Shown here in pieces: positions 13,601 to 23,876 of a DNA stretch of 64,000 nt (positions are counted from its first letter, which is position 1; each line of letters starts with the position of its first letter). The notes beneath the pieces were generated by a model, which worked only from the letters and a program-made list of their open reading frames with translations, searched no databases and was not told the origin of the DNA. The stretch lies in NCBI RefSeq assembly GCF_036417845.1, contig NC_090012.1, positions 1,240,001 to 1,304,000 of the forward strand, read 5' to 3'. The position numbers and the translations under genes are program-made. This stretch comes from Apteryx mantelli (lineage: Eukaryota; Chordata; Aves; Apterygiformes; Apterygidae).

Positions 13601-16600
13601 GTGCTAAGAAGAATGACTCTGTGCCTGCAGATCTGCCTAACGTGCTGCTCCCGGGATGTTTTGGTGAAGATTGACCAGATTTGCCACAAGAACAGCATCA
13701 AGTTCTTCACTGGCGACGTCTTTGGTTACCATGGCTATATGTTTGCCAACTTGGGGGAGCACGAGTTTGTGGAGTAAGTCCGGGTTTCGTGGCCTAGACT
13801 GGGCAGGTGGTAAGAGGAGAACTGGGTGTGCAGAAGGGTCATAGGAGGTCTGTGATGGGCATCAGTGTGTGTGGCATAGCCAGTGCCGTGCACTGGAAAA
13901 GGTGTGGCTGGAGCTACGGGTGTCTGGGTTGTCACACCATTCCTGCTGTGAGCTGGTCTGTTTGCACAAAACTTCTCTGCTGGGCTTGCGTTGTGTCTGC
14001 AGTAGCCTTTGCCCCTTTGGGGAAGCTACCTGCTTCTGGGCTCTGCAGGCATTAAATCTTGCAGACTCCACTGAAAGACACTAAGCATCTGCTAAACCTG
14101 CCCTTTGCAGCTGAGCAACAGAATGAGTACAGATCTCAGCCTCCTCCCTGCCCGAGAGCAGCTCTGATAAATTTTTCCTCCCCTTTCTGTAGAGAGAAAA
14201 CCAAGGTCACCAAAGTCAGCCCAGGAGTAGAAGATGGGCCGGACACCAAGAAAGCCAAGCTTGATTCATCAGAGACAACCATGGTGAAAAAGGTACACAG
14301 AACAGTCCCTGTAGAGAGCTGTGAGGCCCAAGGCACAAGGAAGCTTTATGCCTGCAGATAGCCATATGCTAGAGTGGTGTGTCACATGCCTGTATCTTGT
14401 GTCCCCTGAGGCAAAAGCAAGGAGATGGTTTAGGAAGTGGAGAGAAGACTTTGGGGCACGCAGGTTTGGCCTGGGGAGAACTGAAGGGTTATTCTGGTAG
14501 TTCAGCCGCAGAATAGGATATTTTCAGCCTCATCGTGATGGATAGGATGGAGAGCTGGAGGCTTTTCAGACACTCCAGGTGGGTTTCAAGTGTGTTGTGA
14601 GTGGGATCTTTACACTGCATTGCTGTTTAGTCCTTGTTGGCAAGTGATAAATTCATGGTGCTTTGTGGAGGCCTGGTGCTCATCTTTTGGGATTATCTTG
14701 GAGTTCGGGGGGGGGAGGGAGCAGTTTTAGCTACTGTGAGATTTTTATGCAGATACAGTTATTGCGTGTGCATGTGGGGTTCAGCTTACTCAGCAGCATC
14801 TCGGGACTCTGGAGCTACGTTGAATGTGGATGCTTATGGACACTGAGGGCCCCGCTGTTGGTTTGAGTGCTCTCACCTCAGTAAAGGCTGTTTTCTTTCC
14901 TGTATGGTTGTGGCTGTACTGGTATAAAGCACCTTTATACTGGTGTAACTGCCTTTGTGGGGGAAGGGGAGTCGGAACAGCCTCAACTAGGGGCTCCAGC
15001 TTTTGTGTGTCAGCAAGGTCTTTGCACCCAAATGGAGAGGCCATAAAAGCTGCATTGTTGCTGCTGTCAACTGATAGCTGAGCTCCCTTGTAAGTGTGAC
15101 TTGTGGCCTGGGTGTGAAGGGTTTCCATGTCTTCAGGGGAATCTGCTCCAAAGCAAAGCCTTTCACATTCAAATGCCTCCGGCCTGGGCATTGTTTTGGT
15201 CTCGCAGCTGGAAGTTTAACGGGGCAGTAAGTGCACGCTGGCCCCGGAGTGGAAATCCCCTCTACTTTATCTGGCTATGAGGAGAATGCAAACTGAGCCA
15301 GCAGATTAACGGCCTTTTGTGTCCCTTTCTCCTGCCCGTCAGTTACGGGGTGTTCAGTGCAGCTTCCCCCCACGCTGGACTGGATTGGAAGGTATGGGAA
15401 TATTCCCTAGATGCCGTTCAAGCCAGCTGTCGCCCTCCCACAATTGGGGTTGCGATTCCGAGCATTACGGGCTCAGGTTTAAGATACAGCGAATTCCTGC
15501 AGATAGTTTCTGAGATGCCAGTGCCTTGAACAAGCTCTGTGCAGTATGGAACTAAAAGTCTCATGGAGCATTGCCACTTCCTGCACCTCCTGAGTGACTT
15601 TGAGCTGTGGTGTGCCGTAACGGTCTGGCATTTGGAATATGAGGACGATCTGATAGATCCCTGCTGGGAGACAAGGTCCACAAATTCCTGCTGATTGAGT
15701 TAGGGATGTGTGTAGGTCGAAGTGATGGAGCAGTGAGGTGGAACGCAACAACTGGGGTAAATGCTGCGTGCCAAGAAGGGGCCTGGGCTCTGGGTTGCAG
15801 AGTGGGCTCTGCTAGGCCTTTCTCTGGTCTGTTCGTGGTCTGATCAGTGACTTCCAAGAGCAGGTCCTCCAAGCAGGGCAGAGTTTGTGTCAGTGAGAGT
15901 TTCAAACCTTAGTTTAGGTTCTCCCCTCTTTGTTTGTTTAGTGCCTCTGAGGACTGGAGTTGGTGTTTCTAAAGACTCTGGCGTTAGGCCAACAGAGTGC
16001 TTTGTAAACTCCATCCTGGGCTAAGCTAAAGGCTGGCTAAGACTCTGAGGACTGGTTATCATTACCTTAAAATGTTTTAATTAGGAGAATGAGTCACTGA
16101 AACATTCTCCTTTTGGGCAACCCAGAAGCTTTGCAGAGATGTGGTTCTAGGGCTTTGTGCGATGGATGGATGCGGAGGACAGTGTGCTGTGCAAATGCAC
16201 AAAGAGTTGAGTAGTCTTGGTCTCCTTCTGTCTCCCTCCTGCCCTCTGGCAGAAGCTACATGAAAAAGCTGATTATCTTCCCGTGGGCAGGCATGTGCTC
16301 TCACTGCTGCAGACCAGCTCGTGACCTGGCTCCTGTGCTCGTCCCCATATGGGGCACGAGGCATAGCCTTGCTCTGCCGGCCTGCCGTCCAGTTGCCGAG
16401 TTGAACAGGGGACGCATGCGAGAGCTGGCCTGCCCCACTGGCCAGACACTGACAGGCCAACACAAACAAGCAGCAGCATGTCATGCCCTCGTGCTGACAA
16501 AGGGGAGAAGAATGCAGCCTTTGTTCTCAGCCCTTGCATTGCTGCTCACCAGCATTTAATTTACTGACCTCATCTCAAAGGGACCCTTGTGCTGTCAAGC

Positions 16601-19600
16601 CTGGGCTGTGGCACCACCAAATGGAGCGCTGAAACCGTTTCTGCCACTCAACAGCCCCACCACATGGTTTCCTGGCCTGGTGCAGCAGCAGCCCCCTGCA
16701 CCAGACAGCGCGTCCCATGGGGTCTGCAACGCTGAATCCGCGAGCGCGGGGAGAGGGGGCTGCCGGGGTAGGCACTGACGTGTGGGGCAGGTCCCGTGCT
16801 GAGCAGACGGGGAGTCGCGGGCAGGGGTGGGAAGCAGAAGCAGGCCTGTAGGAGCAAGCTGAAGAATAGCAGCTGGTGGGTGCTAGAGGGGACCCCTGGG
16901 CAGACCAGGCTGTGCCAGAAGAGACACATTCTTGTAAGATTTATGAGGGCTGTGGAAATAGGAGTAGCCTGAGCAATTTGGGTCCAGTCTGGCCCCACTG
17001 TGCAGGGTTGCCTTGACAGGGGAGGACACACGGACTGGAAAGCTGCCCAGGGCTTTGCTCTGGGCTTTTGGCAGAGGTTGAGAGGGCTCCTCTCTGTTAG
17101 CCCCCCCCCACAGATACACTCTCTCTCCCATTGCAGCGGGTGGTTTTCTGCCAGCTTAAGGAGGCCCTGGCTGTTGACTGGAGCAGTGAGAAGGCAAAGG
17201 CAGCGCTGAAACGCACCACTCCGGATTACTTCCTGCTCCAAGGTAAGCAGTGACCCATTCACTAGTGTGTGTGTGGTTCCTGCTGCCTTGAGGAGGCTCG
17301 TCTGTTCCCTGTGTCTCCTTTCCTCATCCTGGGATGCAAAGAGCTCTGTTCCCCCTCACAAAGCTGTGGATTCTACGCAGATCTGTGCATTTGGCAGGAC
17401 TGCCTCTCTCTGCCAGGATCGGGACCTTTTCATGCTGTCATCTTTGTCTGATGTCAGCTAGTTGCAAGACCAGGTGGACACTCCCCATCAGTGCTAAATC
17501 TGCCTGGGAAGTGCCAAGCTCCGTTCAGCAAGTGAGCACGAGATGCTTCCTGTGGCAAGAGCTAGCTTTGATTTGTTGGCTTTGAGGTTATTGCAAGTTT
17601 ACCATAACTGCAGTGAGCTAAAAATACCTGGGCGACTGGAAACAGCCTTCTCCCTGGAACGGAAGTGCCCCACCAGCCCCAAGGGCACAGCTCAGCCCCA
17701 TCATGCGGTTTGCTTGTTGCCCTCTCCCTCCAGCACCCCCCGCTCCGGTGGCAGGGCCCGAACAGGCTGCAGCCTTGGTGAAGCAGGGTTTTCCGGTGAG
17801 GTTTGGTGCTGGCTCCCAGGTTAGTAGTAGCCCTGCTTTCCCCTGAGCGGGGGGACATGGCGAGTCCCTCGCATGGGCAGACAAGGAGAGGTGGGTTAAC
17901 AGCAGCACTGCGTGGGGGGAACCGGGGCTGTGCCCTTCAGGGCTCAGACTCATCTCCCTTTCTTGCTGTAAGCTCTTGGCCCCTCTGCTGGCTTGCTGGG
18001 CTCTGTTTGGGTTGCGGGTGTCTCCTGCCAAGATGTCTGTGGAAAGTCAGGCCTCAGTGAGCTATCCCGAGTGTTTCGGAGCCTGTCGCCTCCCCGCATG
18101 GGGAAGGTTTGGAGCGCACTTCATGGGCTCGTGCTGGCTACGTGAGTTTTCTCTGTTAGGTGGGCAGAACGCTGCATTAAGGTAGCTTCCAGCTCAGAGC
18201 ATGGGCAAGTGAATGTGCGACTGTACTGCACCCTTTGGGGAGAGCCAGTGTGCTGTTCTGCAGCTTGGACAGCTGTTTCAGCATGACAGCCCAAAATGGG
18301 GCAGTAGACTCCGAAGTTGCCCTCCGGCTCTGCTGTGGAGGCTGATCAGCTGCCTGACTTTTATTTTTTTAGTCGAAGTCCCTTTAACTGGGCTTTCAGC
18401 CATCTCCGTGGTCCCTGCCATTCTCCCAAGGTGCCGGCTCTGTGTAGGAGGTGTCCTCTGCTTTTGACCTGCAGCCAACTGAGAAGTGCTGATGCTCCTA
18501 AAAGAAAGACATGAAGTTGCTGCTCCTGTTTGCTTTTCCCTAGCTCACGGCAAGCACGCTGGGCTTCTTGGCAGCTCTCCCAGCAGCCCCCTCGCATCCC
18601 CTCAGATGTGGTCAGGCAGGCATCTGCAGAGTGCCAGCCTCCCCGCTCCTCACCCGGATGCGTGGAGCCAGCAGTGGGCACAGGGCCCAGATAAACACCA
18701 CTCTCCCCCTAGATCTGCTGGGGCTTGGAAGATGTATCTTGGGGCCTAGCCTGTCTCTTCAGCTTCATTACCTGCTGCTCCGCAGAAATGTGCAAACCCA
18801 GGGCTTTTCCTGTCTGCGGGGTGAGGCCGTTATCGCAGTTATCAGGCAGGCCAGCGTGTCAGCAGCATTCCCCGTCTGACCTGATCAGAGCCGCCCTGGA
18901 TTGCTGTGGTACGAGGAATTGCTTGGCATGACCATGACTGGAGACTTTGTTTCCCAGGGAATCCTGTACCCCAAGGGGAGCAGGGCTTGGGATGGTGACA
19001 GCAGTCCAGTAGAGTCACTGGCTGGAAGCCCAATCAGAGAAATTGGGATGGGTGCTTTTCCTTAGGGTGGCCAACTGTGCTCATGTGGGTCAGAGCTGTG
19101 ACAGTGTCTCCCTCTCCCAGTGCTGCTGAAATTCCGGACAGATAAAGGCCGAGATCCTTTGCCCCAAAGCTACGCTGAGGACTCCAAGCTGCTGCTCCAG
19201 ATCCGCAGTGACGTGCTGGACTCACTGGGCGTCAGTATGGACCTTCTGCCAGATGATTTCATCAGGTGTGTTGCACGTAGCAGTGTGGGATGAGGACAGC
19301 CCAGCCTAGTGTGGCTGGTGGCAGATGATCGTGTCCCTGGCACATCACCAGCCACTAACGCTGAGGGTGGTTGGGATTGTTCCTTCTGAGTGGCTTGCCA
19401 GGAGCTGTGCTCAATGGTGTAGGAGCTCAGGCAGTTTTCAGTTCCTTGTCTGATCCCTGGTTCACCACGAGCCTTTCAGAAGAGAGCACTAAGCATCCTG
19501 TGGGAGGACGGCAGTCTACTCTTAAGGATGTGACCCTCAAAAGGAGCTGGGCTTTCTCATGCCTGGGCCTCACTGGACTGATGTCCCCATAGGGAAGTCC

Positions 19601-22222
19601 TGATGGTGCAGCTTCTCCTGGCAGGGGCCCTCGGGGAGTCGGAAGGAAGAGAAAGTTTGCCCTCCTTGTGAGGCAGACTTCAGCGTTCTCCCGCTGTGTG
19701 GGAGGCACGGCTCCTCTCCCAGGGCGGGTGTGCAGGATGCTCGCCTCTCGAGCCCCTGGGCTGGCACCGTGCGCTGATCCTCCCCCGCTCACTGCGAATC
19801 CTGCTGAGCACCAAGGTTCAGCATCGCCGGTGACCTGAGCTGTCTGGCTGTGCTGCCTGCGTGTGAGGGCTGCACGTCCTTGCCTTTGCTCTGGGTCATC
19901 TTGCGCACTGCCGGTTCCACCTCACTGTGCAGGCCAGGGCGTCACACCCCAGCAGGGATTAATGGCTTGTTGGAGGAGGTCCACCTCCTTTCCCAAGGCC
20001 TTGGTGCCGTCCTGTGGGCCAAAAGCAGACAGTGCGTGACGCTGTCCCTGCTACTCCTGTCAGACTGGCTTGAATGAGGGCCAGACACCAGCCTGTTCCG
20101 ACAGACTGACTGCGGGACCCTGCGCAGCTACGTATGGGCTGGGACCAGTCCCAGGCGGCTCCATGGGGTCGTGGGACCACAATGCAGTGTACCCTGGAGT
20201 AGGGAAAGCCCTGTCCTAGCTGCCCTTCTCGTGGCTGTTGCAGCAGCCCTGGGGCAGGGAGCTCCGTATCCTCACTGTGGCACTGGGAAGTGGTGTCAGC
20301 AGGCTCTGGTGACTCTGTGCTCCTTGGTGCAGGGCCTGGGAGGGTCCATCTCGCCCACACGCATTCACCGTGGCTGGGAACTCCCGGTCCCCGCCTGCAT
20401 GTTGCCACACGCCGCCCGGCTGCCCCTACGTCTGGGAGTTGCCTGTCGACCCCGCGGGCCGCTGTGTGCCATCAGGAATGGCGAGAATGTGCCCCGGGCA
20501 CACGGCAGACATTTCAAGGGTGCTATTTTTAGCAGGGTCGCACGAAGCATGCAGGGGGCTGGGATGGGATGCGTGTGTGTCTAATGAGAGCTTGGGGCGG
20601 AAGCGGCCTTGGTGTGTCCCTCCCCAAGTCCAGCTCAGCAGGGTGCCTGGCTCGCTCCAGCTGGCTTCCCAGCCCCTCGCTGTCCCCATCACCCCCAGAG
20701 TCCCGCACTCTGTATCTTCTCACTAGCACCTTGCAGCAAGGTGCACCTGCTCTGCCAGCCTCTGCCCGAGGGCCCCGCTGCTCCCCCAGTCTCTGCCTGG
20801 CCCGGTAGAAGAGTGATGGTTGTAGCACCAGCCCCAGGGGCTGGACTGGGGGCAGAGATCTGAGTCCCGGGGCCCCTCTTGCATTCTGGCCTTCTTGCTG
20901 AGAAACCTCAATCTCTGGGACTTGCTCAGTTAGACTGAGAAGCTTCTCCTGGTTCTTGCCCCGCTTTGCGAGGAGCTAGAAGTCCTGTTTGTGGCTGGTG
21001 TTTCCTCCTCCCTGGGAAATCGGGATGGCCTTGGCATCCGGATTCTGGTTGTTGACTCTGCCTTTATTCCTTCCAGCTATTGCTTCTCTGAAATGGCTCC
21101 CGTGTGTGCAGTGGTCGGAGGAGTCCTGGGGCAGGAGGTTGTCAAGGTAGCGACTTTCCGGGGAGGCGATGCCTGTCAGGTTGGAGGAGGCTGTCCGGGG
21201 TGGGGGTCTGCACTCCCCAGTCCTTCCGGGGCTGCAGTGGGGTGGTGGGGCCGGCCAGCCACGGCACCTGGGGAAGGCTCAGGTCAGCACGCGCTCTTCC
21301 TTCTGGTCCGTTGCTCCCCACAGGCCCGTTTCCTGGGAAGCACCTGCCTCGCAGCCTTGCCAGCGGAGGTGTTGGGCGGAGGCTCTGCGGTCCCGGCCTT
21401 GGCTCCCTCCCCACTGCCTGGCACAGCTGCGGGCCAGGGTCCCGTTTCTGATGGCGAGGCTTGCGCAGCCCCGTGGATTCCCATCGCTGGGCGTGTCTGG
21501 AATCCCTGTCCAGCGCCACTTTGTTGGAAGCACAATGTCCTTTGCCCTCACCTTGCACCGCTTTCTCCTGCCCTCCGGGCCCAGCATCCTCGGCTGCCTG
21601 CTTTGAAGTGGCTTGAGGTGTGCTGAGAGCGCAGGCTCGGCTTCCTGTGCCGCTGCCAGGGGCCAGCGGTCCTGCTTTCTCTGTGCCCCGCGCAGCAGCA
21701 GGTGCCTGTTTTGTGGTGATGTGGGCATGGGGATGCGCCTGCTGGGGAGGATGGGGAGCCGGGCTCTGTCTCCAGAATCCCAGGCCCTCTGCTCCGGGCT
21801 GATAAAAGCCTTCGTTGGCCGGCAGGCTCTTAATGTCTCTCCAGCACAGCCGCACCCTTCTCCTGGCAGGGAACGGTGCTTCCCTCCCTCAACCAGCACA
21901 GGCCTGACTCCTGGACCCTGGGGTACCCTGGGGTACCTGAAGTTTCTCTGAAATACCTTGTGACCCTTGCCTTGTATCGGCAAGCAGCAGTGCGTGGGGG
22001 GACTTGGGCTTCGGTGCCACCTGGCAAATGAAGTGTGAGGGACCTGCAGGCCTGGCTGTGGTGCTGGGCCAGGTTTTTTTCATGGACGGGTCCGATTGCT
22101 CTAGTAACCAACTCTCCTTCTTCCCCCAGGCCCTGTCCCAGCGGGACCCACCCCACAACAACTTCTTCTTCTTCGATGGCATCAAAGGGAATGGGATTGT
22201 TGAGTGCCTGGGCCCCAAGTGA
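7629..22222 (+). CDS. SAE1: SAE1, SUMO-activating enzyme subunit 1
   Basis: SAE1 pairs with UBA2 to form the nuclear E1 that adenylates SUMO. Nine coding exons join in frame: 7629-7729, 10339-10450, 12052-12225, 13631-13773, 14193-14292, 17137-17242, 19121-19265, 21077-21146 and 22130-22222, giving 347 aa (human 346). Hallmarks are the N-terminal YDRQIRLWGLEAQKR segment with the conserved Arg finger, the GMKGLGAEVAKNLILAGVK nucleotide-binding region of the ThiF-like adenylation fold, ICLTCCSRDV, FFTGDVFGYHGY, and the C-terminal FFFFDGIKGNGIVECLGPK. All introns have GT-AG ends. The exon 7/8 junction yields Ser where I recall Arg in human (DDFISYCF). The gene looks intact and is convergent with BBC3. 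Confidence 0.97.
7780..8370 (+). repeat. G-rich degenerate minisatellite in SAE1 intron 1
   Basis: Just after exon 1 the sense strand is extremely G-rich. It repeats a loose unit of about 30-45 bp with cores such as TTTGGGGGGCCCTACAG and GGGGCTTATGCAG-like variants. Short Gly/Trp-rich ORFs are artefacts. Multiple G-runs make G-quadruplex or R-loop formation likely. Confidence 0.65.
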
Positions 22223-22476
22223 GCCCAGGGTTGCCCCTATCTGGTGCCCTGGGAGCCCCACAGTCCAGGTCAGCATCAGGCTCGGGCACTTCCCAGTCTT
22301 CGCTGCTGGTTTTATCCCCGAACCAGGCCGTGTGCATCCTGCTGCAGGGAGAGCCCTGAAGGGGACAGGACAGTGACTCCCTCCCAGAGCTGTGCTAAGA
22401 GTTTCCTTAGGCCAGATCTGGGGGGAGAGGGGCATGGCGGTCATCTGACTTGTTCTGTATGGTTTTTGAGTTGTTT

Positions 22477-22482
22477 AATAAA
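22477..22482 (+). terminator. SAE1: SAE1 poly(A) signal
   Basis: AATAAA lies 255 bases after the SAE1 stop codon and is followed by a T/G-rich stretch, giving a short 3'UTR of roughly 280 bases. Confidence 0.75.
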
Positions 22483-22499
22483 ATCTTATTTCCAAGGTG

Positions 22500-23254
22500 G
22501 TTTATTCCAGGCTATGGGGCTAGGGGTGACCCATTGCTCTCTGAGCTGGCTGCCACTTGCACACAGGTAGGAAAAAGTCTGAGCCCAGCCTGGTTTATCC
22601 AGCCAAGGCTGAGCCAACCCAAGCCCTGGCCTGGTGGAAAGGAAAGGTGCAAACAGGCAAGGAATCCTTGGGGATTGCAGTTCCCTGTTTGCAGGACTGG
22701 GGCCCTAACCGCTTGTCTCCTGGGCAGCACAGCGCTGCTTCCCTCTTCAAAGCATGACACTGCTGGTCTTTCCTGGCTGTGGGCATCACCAGAGCACCCA
22801 GTGGGGAAGCCCCAGGGACATGTGGGGAGATGCAGAGGGCGCCAGCCTACTGCTCCTATCTATAGCTTTGGGAAGTAATTAGTGTTAAAATAGCCTTGCT
22901 AAGTACCACTTAGCAGGGAGGGGCCTGGAGCCCAGGCTTGACTCCAGGCCCAAGGAGAATGGCCAAGTTTGAGACTTGGCTTCCTCCAGGGAGAGGACCG
23001 TACCAGGGCTGCCCCCTCCACCAGGGACTGGGGTAGGGAGAAACTGCCCCCGTGGGGGCAGAACACCCTGCCCCAGATCGCAGGGGGAAGCGAAGCTGCT
23101 GCTGTGGCCCTGGCCCTGTGCGTTGGGTGCTGGGAGTATCCTTAGTGCTGCAGTGGAGAGCCCTGTGGCTTTCAGTTCTTGATATCACTGCCCCGCTGCT
23201 GTGGCAGCCCAAGCGTCTTCCACCCCCCCCACCCCCCCCAGGGCAACAGAGGAC
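22500..23254. other. Intergenic spacer between SAE1 and BBC3 3' ends
   Basis: About 750 bases between two convergent 3' ends. I see no exon, RNA gene or strong motif in it. Confidence 0.6.
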
Positions 23255-23274
23255 TACCATCTGCTTAAATTCAT

Positions 23275-23280
23275 TTTATT
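23275..23280 (-). terminator. BBC3: BBC3 poly(A) signal
   Basis: Minus-strand AATAAA about 600 bases after the BBC3 stop. It is the only canonical signal close behind the Pumilio elements. Confidence 0.7.
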
Positions 23281-23358
23281 GAAAAGAAACGTACAAAAAA
23301 AGTAACTGATCATGTACAGCAGGTGTGTTCCCAAATGTACAGTCTCTCCTCCTTCCCC

Positions 23359-23450
23359 TATGTACACAGTGCCACCCAGTATATATAATGTACAGTTCCC
23401 CACACCTCCCCATCTATGTACAGATCCAACATACAGTATGTACAAAGTGC
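23359..23450 (-). promoter_or_regulatory. BBC3: Pumilio element cluster with miR-17-family seed match
   Basis: Three exact UGUANAUA sites fall within 86 bases of 3'UTR, with near-matches (UGUACAUU) at about 23388-23395 and 23333-23340. Immediately 5' of the first site, at 23450-23444, is GCACUUU, the 7-mer complement of the miR-17/20/93/106 seed; it shares one base with the Pumilio site. Pumilio proteins are known to recruit deadenylases and to remodel 3'UTRs near microRNA sites. Confidence 0.6.
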
Positions 23451-23681
23451 TACAGCCACCCCCCGCGCTCCCGAGCTGCTGCTGCGTCCAGGAGCAGCGC
23501 CCCCCCCCCAGGGCCGGGGAAGGGGAATCCCGGACAGGAGCCACGTGGGGCAGCACCAGGCAGCAGCAACTGCGATCGCAGGAATCGCGCTCGCAGCCCC
23601 CAGCACCGCAGCCTGCACCTGCTCGCGGCCGCCTCGTGCGTCCCCCCGCCTGGGGCTCCCAACCCGCCTTCCACAGCAGAA

Positions 23682-23706
23682 CAATAAATAAATAAATAGA
23701 AAGTGC
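23682..23706 (-). promoter_or_regulatory. BBC3: AU-rich element next to second miR-17-family seed match
   Basis: On the transcript strand GCACUUU (23706-23700) is followed directly by overlapping AUUUA pentamers, including UUAUUUAUU nonamers (23699-23682). AREs of this class recruit destabilising proteins such as TTP. Confidence 0.6.
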
Positions 23707-23799
23707 CCAGCACGGGGAGGGGGGATGCAGCACAAACGAGGCCCTGCAGGAGTCACAGCACCAGGCAGTTTTGGTTCACGGAGGGGGGCCTCTGGCCGC

Positions 23800-23806
23800 G
23801 CTACAT
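23800..23806 (-). promoter_or_regulatory. BBC3: miR-221/222 seed match in BBC3 3'UTR
   Basis: The transcript strand carries AUGUAGC, the 7-mer complement of the miR-221/222 seed, about 70 bases after the stop codon. Mammalian PUMA is a reported miR-221/222 target, so conservation of this site would be meaningful. Confidence 0.5.
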
Positions 23807-23876
23807 TTTTGCTCCAGTCTGTAGAGGGTGGGTTGACCCCGGTAGGCACGCGTCCTGCGGCAGCCCGGCGCGCAGC

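Larger units (their letters stand above)
23255..23876 (-). other. BBC3: BBC3 3'UTR
   Basis: This runs from the BBC3 stop codon to the minus-strand AATAAA at 23280-23275, with cleavage expected near 23255. It contains three perfect Pumilio elements (UGUACAUA) at 23444-23437, 23422-23415 and 23366-23359, an AU-rich element at 23699-23682, and seed matches for miR-221/222 and the miR-17 family, listed separately. Confidence 0.75.
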
